Assembly: GCA_903923915.1 (NCBI GenBank)
Contig: CAIXZI010000331.1
Coordinates: forward strand, 1 to 12,215
DNA from: an uncultured Bacteroidota bacterium
GTDB taxonomy: Bacteria; Bacteroidota; Bacteroidia; B-17B0; Aurantibacillaceae
Direction: 5' to 3'
DNA length: 12,215 nucleotides
Below, piece after piece: positions 8,301-12,215 of this stretch. Within the stretch, counting starts at the first letter, position 1; each line of letters begins with the position of its first letter. Under the pieces are notes generated by a model. The model ran no database searches. It had not been told where the DNA came from and saw nothing but the letters and a program-made list of their open reading frames with translations. Made by a program: the position numbers and the translations under genes.

Positions 8301-8585
8301 TTAAATTATTGCGTAAATATCTGATTCGCGCATAATAAGGTATTCTTTTCCATCAATCATGATTTCAGTACCTGCGTATTTTCCGTAAAGAATATTATCG
8401 CCAACTTTTACAGTCATAGGTTCATCTGGTTTACCTGCACCGGCAGCAATTACTTTACCGCGCATTGGTTTTTCTTTAGCTGTATCGGGAATGATGATTC
8501 CTCCGGCTGTTTTTACCTCTGCAGCAGCAGCTTCTACAAGCACTCTATCAGCTAATGGTTTTACGTTTACACTTGTTTTACTCAT
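8301..8585 (-). CDS. groES: Co-chaperonin GroES (Hsp10)
   Basis: The heptameric lid of GroEL. The 94-residue form from ATG 8585 begins [18 protein letters not shown], as expected for the family. The mobile loop region that contacts GroEL lies at about residues 17-35, with the hydrophobic [13 protein letters not shown]. The core [16 protein letters not shown] and the C-terminal [14 protein letters not shown] are typical. An in-frame ATG at 8642 would add 19 residues ([19 protein letters not shown]) unlike GroES N-termini, so I treat 8586-8642 as 5' leader. First gene of the groES-groEL operon; both lie on one transcript with no promoter evident between them. Confidence 0.97.
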   Translation of the reverse strand: MSKTSVNVKPLADRVLVEAAAAEVKTAGGIIIPDTAKEKPMRGKVIAAGAGKPDEPMTVKVGDNILYGKYAGTEIMIDGKEYLIMRESDIYAII

Positions 8586-8681
8586 AGGTTTTTGGTTTTT
8601 AATTATTGAATTCGTCAGTTCGCCTTTGGCTCGGGTTGCCATATTTTCTGTTTTATTGATTTGTTAATTTTTTTACTCGTG

Positions 8682-8707
8682 CGAAGGTAGTCATATTCCG
8701 TGCCAAT
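8682..8707 (-). promoter_or_regulatory. groES promoter region
   Basis: TACCTTCG (8689-8682 on the minus strand) differs from TAnnTTTG at one base and is followed by CA. Upstream, ATTGGCACG (8707-8699) supplies a TTG, but only 14 nt away, shorter than usual. A second copy of ATTGGCACG lies at 8776-8768. Transcription would start near 8675, giving a leader of about 90 nt. The TGGCAC core also recalls the -24 half of a sigma-54 promoter, but the expected -12 TTGC is missing. Confidence 0.4.
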
Positions 8708-8787
8708 GCGATGTTATGTATATATTAAGTCATTTTTGCAGTAATACGGCACTCGCATAAACTATAGCGTGCCAATTTGACTTTATA

Positions 8788-8820
8788 TAAAAACAAAAGA
8801 GCGACCTAGGCCGCTCTTTT
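8788..8820 (-). terminator. Intrinsic terminator of the secreted-protein gene
   Basis: AAAAGAGCG (8820-8812 on the minus strand) and CGCTCTTTT (8803-8795) pair perfectly over 9 bp around an 8-nt loop. The sequence continues GTTTTTATAT. It starts about 25 nt after the stop of the secreted protein gene. Confidence 0.85.
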
Positions 8821-8845
8821 GAATAGTTTAGGTAAAAGCCTAAAA

Positions 8846-10993
8846 TTATTTTTGGATAATCATCTTTTTGGTAGCTTGTTGGTTACCAGCAGTTACTGTG
8901 TAGTAGTAAACACCAGAACTTAAAGCAGAACCATCAAAAGATACAGCGTTTTCGCCAACGTTACCGTTAACTTTTTTGCTATATACTAAAGTGCCAATTG
9001 CATTGTAAACATTAACGTTAAACGCTTTGTTTTCACTTAAAGTTACAGCAATTGTAGTTGTACCATTAAATGGATTAGGGTAGTTGCTAATTGAAGAAGC
9101 AAATGTGTTATTAGTTTTGATACCAATAGAACAAGTGCCAGTTGGAACTGAACAACCACCACCTGCATTAACATTAATTGGTGCTGTTACAGAAAAATCT
9201 GCCGGAGTAAATGAACCACAATTAGTGTAAATGTAATCAGCTTGGCTGCTTGCATCATAAGTTACCTGAGGTGTTTGAGCTGTAACAATGTGCCCAACTG
9301 TGTAAACAGCAGGTACAATCCAACCGCCAGCACCATCAGAATAAGATTGGTCTGCAAGAAATGGATAGAAACAAGTACCTAAACCACCGGTTGCATTTTT
9401 AGTAGCTGTTACCATGTTTGTATTTACATCTAACGCTTTCATTAAAATGTCAGGGTTTGTGTTGTAAACAGTACCGGTAATGTTAGGGTCAGAATCTGCC
9501 CAACCGTAAATTACTTTTGTTCCATCAGTTGAACGACTAACTTGTATGTGCGCACCAACTCCTAAAATTTGAGAACCACCCATAGCGCTGTGCGTAGAAG
9601 TAGTATCTGTAGAAGAGCTGCTACATAAAGCAGTTATGATAGAATCAACCATCATAGTTTTCCAACAAGTACCATCTGTCATAAAATCCCAAATAATTGG
9701 GTGATGATTTACGTAATCATAGCTATAAACAGGGCTATAAATACCTAATGAATCAATATCACCTGTTTTAAATGTGCTAGAACTAACAGTAGAAACGTAG
9801 TGTAATACATTGTTAGCATCAACTGTTAAATCAACACCATGTGCAGCATCAAAAGTGTAATATCTAGTGTCACCGGTAAGTTCACCTACGTTCTTTTTAA
9901 CTTCAGGATGTGCAACAGTCCAATCGTAACCGGCTAAAACTTGATTCCAAGTAGTACCACCATCAGTTGTTTTGTAAACAATAGGAGTCATAGTAGAATC
10001 AGAGTAGTTACAGTAGTTACCAGCTAATCTGCCGGTAAATACAACATAACCATGTAAACCATCTAGTCCAAAAGCCATACGCGGTTTATCAAGGTTATAA
10101 CCTAATGCACCAACACGTGCATTTGGTGCTAATTGTATTGAATCAATAGTTCTGCTTACAATTTTACCTGTTACATCTACTGTTGATTTAACAAAAATAC
10201 CTTTTAATACACAACTGTTATCAGCAGCAGTAAAAGATGGGTCGCCAATTGTACCTAAAGAAACAACTGTTTTGCCATCAGATAAAGCTTGTACATCACT
10301 TGCAGCAGCAGCAGATAGGTTAGAAGCAGCGCAATTACCAAAAGTAGCAGGTGCAGCAGCGTATAATGAATCGCCAGTTGGTGCAACGTGCGTCATAGCA
10401 CTAACACTCCATAATGGTTTAGCTGTATAAGCTGTACCAGTCCAATTACTACCATCTGTTACTTGACCAAAAGCAACAACCATAGCATTATGGTAATTTG
10501 TGTTGCCAATTGGGTTTAAGAAAGTACCACTTGGGTAACGAGCATGGAAGTTATTACCACCATCTTTGTAAAGAATAACAGAATCTAAAGCAAGTGTAGC
10601 TGCATTAATAATAGTAGCTTGCATAAAGCCACTAGTAGTATTAAGCGCCCATGTTTTAGAACCACGTTGTGTCCAAACTAAAGCATTTAAATCTTTGTTA
10701 TAAGATAAACAATTTTGATCAGATGTGTTTAATCCACCACCTACACCAAAACAGTTCCATGAGGTAGTAATAGATTTTTGGTTTGTACAAGTAGCCAAAG
10801 TCGAATTATTACCTTTTTTGGTAACTTTTATACCTGCAGTTGTTGTTGGTTGAGGCTCTGCCGCAATTTTACCTTCAGCAAAAATTGATTTTTTTTGAAG
10901 ATATTTTGGGTTGATAGCTTTTTTAGCAGCGGTTTGGGAAAAACCCACAACGCCAACCATTAGAGCCGTACCTAATAATAGTGTTTTTTTCAT
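8846..10993 (-). CDS. Secreted protein with type IX secretion sorting domain, possible beta-propeller
   Basis: Function unknown. It has a signal peptide (MKKTLLLGTALMVGVVGFSQ, cleavage probably after residue 20) and a C-terminal domain of about 80 residues. That domain contains SNYPNPFNGTTTIAVTLSEN, NVNVYNAIGTLVYSKKV, SSGVYYYTVTAGNQ and the terminal KKMIIQK, the pattern of the type A por/T9SS sorting domain. The protein should therefore cross the outer membrane through the type IX system and end up on the surface or outside. The large middle region holds an Asp-box (TTDGGTTW) and a related SRSTDGTKV, motifs seen on beta-propellers of the sialidase/BNR type, but no catalytic site is recognisable. 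Several cysteines suggest disulfides. ATG 10993 (715 residues) was chosen for its signal peptide over a start at 11017. Own promoter and terminator: monocistronic. Confidence 0.88.
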   Translation of the reverse strand: MKKTLLLGTALMVGVVGFSQTAAKKAINPKYLQKKSIFAEGKIAAEPQPTTTAGIKVTKKGNNSTLATCTNQKSITTSWNCFGVGGGLNTSDQNCLSYNKDLNALVWTQRGSKTWALNTTSGFMQATIINAATLALDSVILYKDGGNNFHARYPSGTFLNPIGNTNYHNAMVVAFGQVTDGSNWTGTAYTAKPLWSVSAMTHVAPTGDSLYAAAPATFGNCAASNLSAAAASDVQALSDGKTVVSLGTIGDPSFTAADNSCVLKGIFVKSTVDVTGKIVSRTIDSIQLAPNARVGALGYNLDKPRMAFGLDGLHGYVVFTGRLAGNYCNYSDSTMTPIVYKTTDGGTTWNQVLAGYDWTVAHPEVKKNVGELTGDTRYYTFDAAHGVDLTVDANNVLHYVSTVSSSTFKTGDIDSLGIYSPVYSYDYVNHHPIIWDFMTDGTCWKTMMVDSIITALCSSSSTDTTSTHSAMGGSQILGVGAHIQVSRSTDGTKVIYGWADSDPNITGTVYNTNPDILMKALDVNTNMVTATKNATGGLGTCFYPFLADQSYSDGAGGWIVPAVYTVGHIVTAQTPQVTYDASSQADYIYTNCGSFTPADFSVTAPINVNAGGGCSVPTGTCSIGIKTNNTFASSISNYPNPFNGTTTIAVTLSENKAFNVNVYNAIGTLVYSKKVNGNVGENAVSFDGSALSSGVYYYTVTAGNQQATKKMIIQK

Positions 10994-11029
10994 GATTTTT
11001 ATTTTTTGGTTAAACATTAACTATAAATG

Positions 11030-11037
11030 CAAATGTA
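11030..11037 (-). promoter_or_regulatory. -7 box of the secreted-protein promoter
   Basis: TACATTTG (11037-11030 on the minus strand) followed by CA matches TAnnTTTG exactly. Transcription would begin near 11023, about 30 nt before ATG 10993. No clear -33 TTG stands at the usual distance. Confidence 0.55.
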
Positions 11038-11100
11038 TAAAAAGTTTGTTAAAATTGGTGTTGTTTTTTGTTAAGATATAACTAAATGGTTATCAGGATA

Positions 11101-12215
11101 TTAAATTTTCATTAAGTCTGCCCAGCCAGCAAACACAAGTGCTTTGAAGGCAAGGGTATTTTCTTTAAAATGCGATGAATTTTTTAAACGGCGGTAGTTT
11201 TTTGTTGAACGGTCGATTTTAACAAAAAAACGGTCGTCAAAAAAGGGCTTTATTTTGTCGGAATTAAGTAAATCTGCTTTTTTTTCTAATAAATCAGTCA
11301 ACCATTTGTTGTGCGGAGTAACAAAACCCATCTTATCTTTTCGGTTATACACACTTTTGGGCAAGTAATTTTTCATGCTTTCGCGCAGAATATACTTACT
11401 TGTGCCATGTTTTATCTTGAAGGATGAAGGTAATTTAAAGGCTAAATTTATTAGGTTAGTGTCATCCGCAAACGGTGTACGCGATTCCACCGAATGATGC
11501 ATGCTACAACGATCTTCGCAACGTAAATATGTTTTTAAACGATGATTAAAAAAATCGTAATGCAAGTTATCGTTTAGTGAAGAGAAGCTACTGGTAAGTC
11601 CTTCGGGGGCTGTATGTGCATTTACAAATGCAGTGTTAAGTTGTTTTTTGTTGGAATTATAATGCAACGTACGCTTTGCATTTTCTTTGGTGTAGAGATA
11701 CCAAAAATTATTTCCAAAATTTTTTATTTCAGATGCAGCTTGTTTAAACTGCTTGTTGCGCAACAGTTCATTTACATAGGTGGTATAATAGTGTGGATAA
11801 CCTGCAAACAGTTCATCGCTACCCTGGCCATCTAAAACAACCTTTACGTTGTTTTGTTTTGCTAATTGCATAACCCTAAACTGTGCGTATGTACTGGTGC
11901 TCCAGATGGGAATATCAAGCGCGTAAATTAGTTTTTCAAAGTCTTGCACTAATTCATCTGCAGTTGGTGTAACGGTGTGCCAGTTTGCTTTAGTAAAATC
12001 AACCACATCTTTTGCGTAATTACTTTCATCCATTTTTTCGTTTGGAAAAGTTGCTGTAAAAGCATTAAAGTTTTTATTATGATTGGCTATTACACCCGAT
12101 ATAATAGAACTGTCAATTCCGCCGCTAAGACAGCAGCCCACAGGCACATCGGCACGTAAACGTTTTAAGATAGAATCTGTTACAGCTTGTTCTGTTTCTG
12201 TTTTGCAAAGCCAGA
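11101..12215 (-). CDS. asnB: Asparagine synthetase, glutamine-hydrolysing (AsnB type), C-terminal part
   Basis: The synthetase half of a class B enzyme that activates aspartate with ATP and amidates it with ammonia from glutamine. The visible 370 residues run from the right window edge to TAA at 11101. By hand translation the frame continues past the first in-window GTG with WLCKTETEQAVTDSILKRLR. The ATP-pyrophosphatase loop CLSGGIDSS is intact, and the later VVLDGQGSDELFAGY and EDRCSMHHSVESRTPFADD are family signatures, as is KYILRESMKNYLP with RKDKMGF. The N-terminal glutaminase domain with its Cys2 nucleophile is outside the window. AsnB-like proteins in surface-polysaccharide clusters share these motifs, so a role in asparagine supply is not certain. 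A triple 21-bp repeat lies within the gene at 11188-11235. No strong terminator follows. Confidence 0.92.
   Translation of the reverse strand, partial: WLCKTETEQAVTDSILKRLRADVPVGCCLSGGIDSSIISGVIANHNKNFNAFTATFPNEKMDESNYAKDVVDFTKANWHTVTPTADELVQDFEKLIYALDIPIWSTSTYAQFRVMQLAKQNNVKVVLDGQGSDELFAGYPHYYTTYVNELLRNKQFKQAASEIKNFGNNFWYLYTKENAKRTLHYNSNKKQLNTAFVNAHTAPEGLTSSFSSLNDNLHYDFFNHRLKTYLRCEDRCSMHHSVESRTPFADDTNLINLAFKLPSSFKIKHGTSKYILRESMKNYLPKSVYNRKDKMGFVTPHNKWLTDLLEKKADLLNSDKIKPFFDDRFFVKIDRSTKNYRRLKNSSHFKENTLAFKALVFAGWADLMKI
11188..11235 (-). repeat. LytTR-like direct repeat inside the asparagine synthetase gene
   Basis: The sequence ACGG on the plus strand recurs at 11188, 11209 and 11230, exactly 21 bp apart. 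The 28 bases 11208-11235 are identical to the operator-like site 5316-5343 except for two bases, including the whole 12-nt spacer TTGTTAAAATCG (minus strand). In the protein it encodes Asp-Arg or Arg-Arg every seven residues. It lies about 190 bp upstream of the secreted-protein transcription start. Whether it is bound by a regulator or is a coincidence of coding is unknown. Confidence 0.4.

Noticed and set aside
8682..8707. Sigma-54 promoter for groES
   Set aside because: TGGCAC is present, but the -12 element at the required distance reads ATGA instead of TTGC.
8748..8775. True CIRCE element
   Set aside because: The half-sites are 6/9 and 7/9 matches and the spacer is 12 rather than 9 bp; it is also far upstream of the inferred start. 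Kept only as a finding.
11040..11100. Terminator after the asparagine synthetase gene
   Set aside because: Only a 5-bp A/T-rich stem near 11080-11097 is visible, with no T-tract behind it.

Overview
The window looks like chromosomal DNA of a member of the Bacteroidota. The sequence is AT-rich. It encodes a secreted protein with a C-terminal type IX secretion (por) sorting domain and a TonB-dependent receptor with an N-terminal carboxypeptidase-regulatory-like domain. Several genes have -7 boxes of the Bacteroidota type (TAnnTTTG), and start codons are preceded by A/T-rich sequence rather than strong Shine-Dalgarno sites. The genus cannot be told from this stretch. All eight protein genes lie on the minus strand, so the window reads biologically from right to left.

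Read in transcription order: (1) 12215-11101, the C-terminal part of a class B asparagine synthetase. (2) 10993-8846, a 715-residue secreted protein with its own promoter and terminator. (3) 8585-6554, the groES-groEL chaperonin operon, with an unusual long hairpin in its 109-bp internal spacer and a GAAA-capped terminator at its end. (4) 6483-6371, a structured intergenic repeat. (5) 6293-5571, a membrane-anchored TPR protein, followed by a terminator. (6) 5483-5344, a 140-bp nested palindromic element. (7) 5250-2923, a TonB-dependent receptor whose promoter is preceded by a LytTR-type direct-repeat operator. (8) 2783-2613, a leader region with a promoter, a 9-codon leader ORF inside a stem and an intrinsic terminator. 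(9) 2570-1, a tight three-gene operon: 1-Cys peroxiredoxin, YdhF-like aldo-keto reductase, and a siroheme sulfite/nitrite reductase cut by the window edge.

The main genes are ordinary families. The interest lies in the non-coding parts. The leader upstream of the peroxiredoxin/sulfite reductase operon has the layout of a transcription attenuator with a tiny ORF, M-P-L-R-Y-M-R-V-E. A near-identical 28-bp sequence with half-sites 21 bp apart occurs both upstream of the receptor promoter and inside the asparagine synthetase gene, and it fits the published LytTR consensus. Two different palindromic intergenic elements share a 23-bp REP-like arm. No phage, insertion sequence, CRISPR array, tRNA or rRNA gene was seen.
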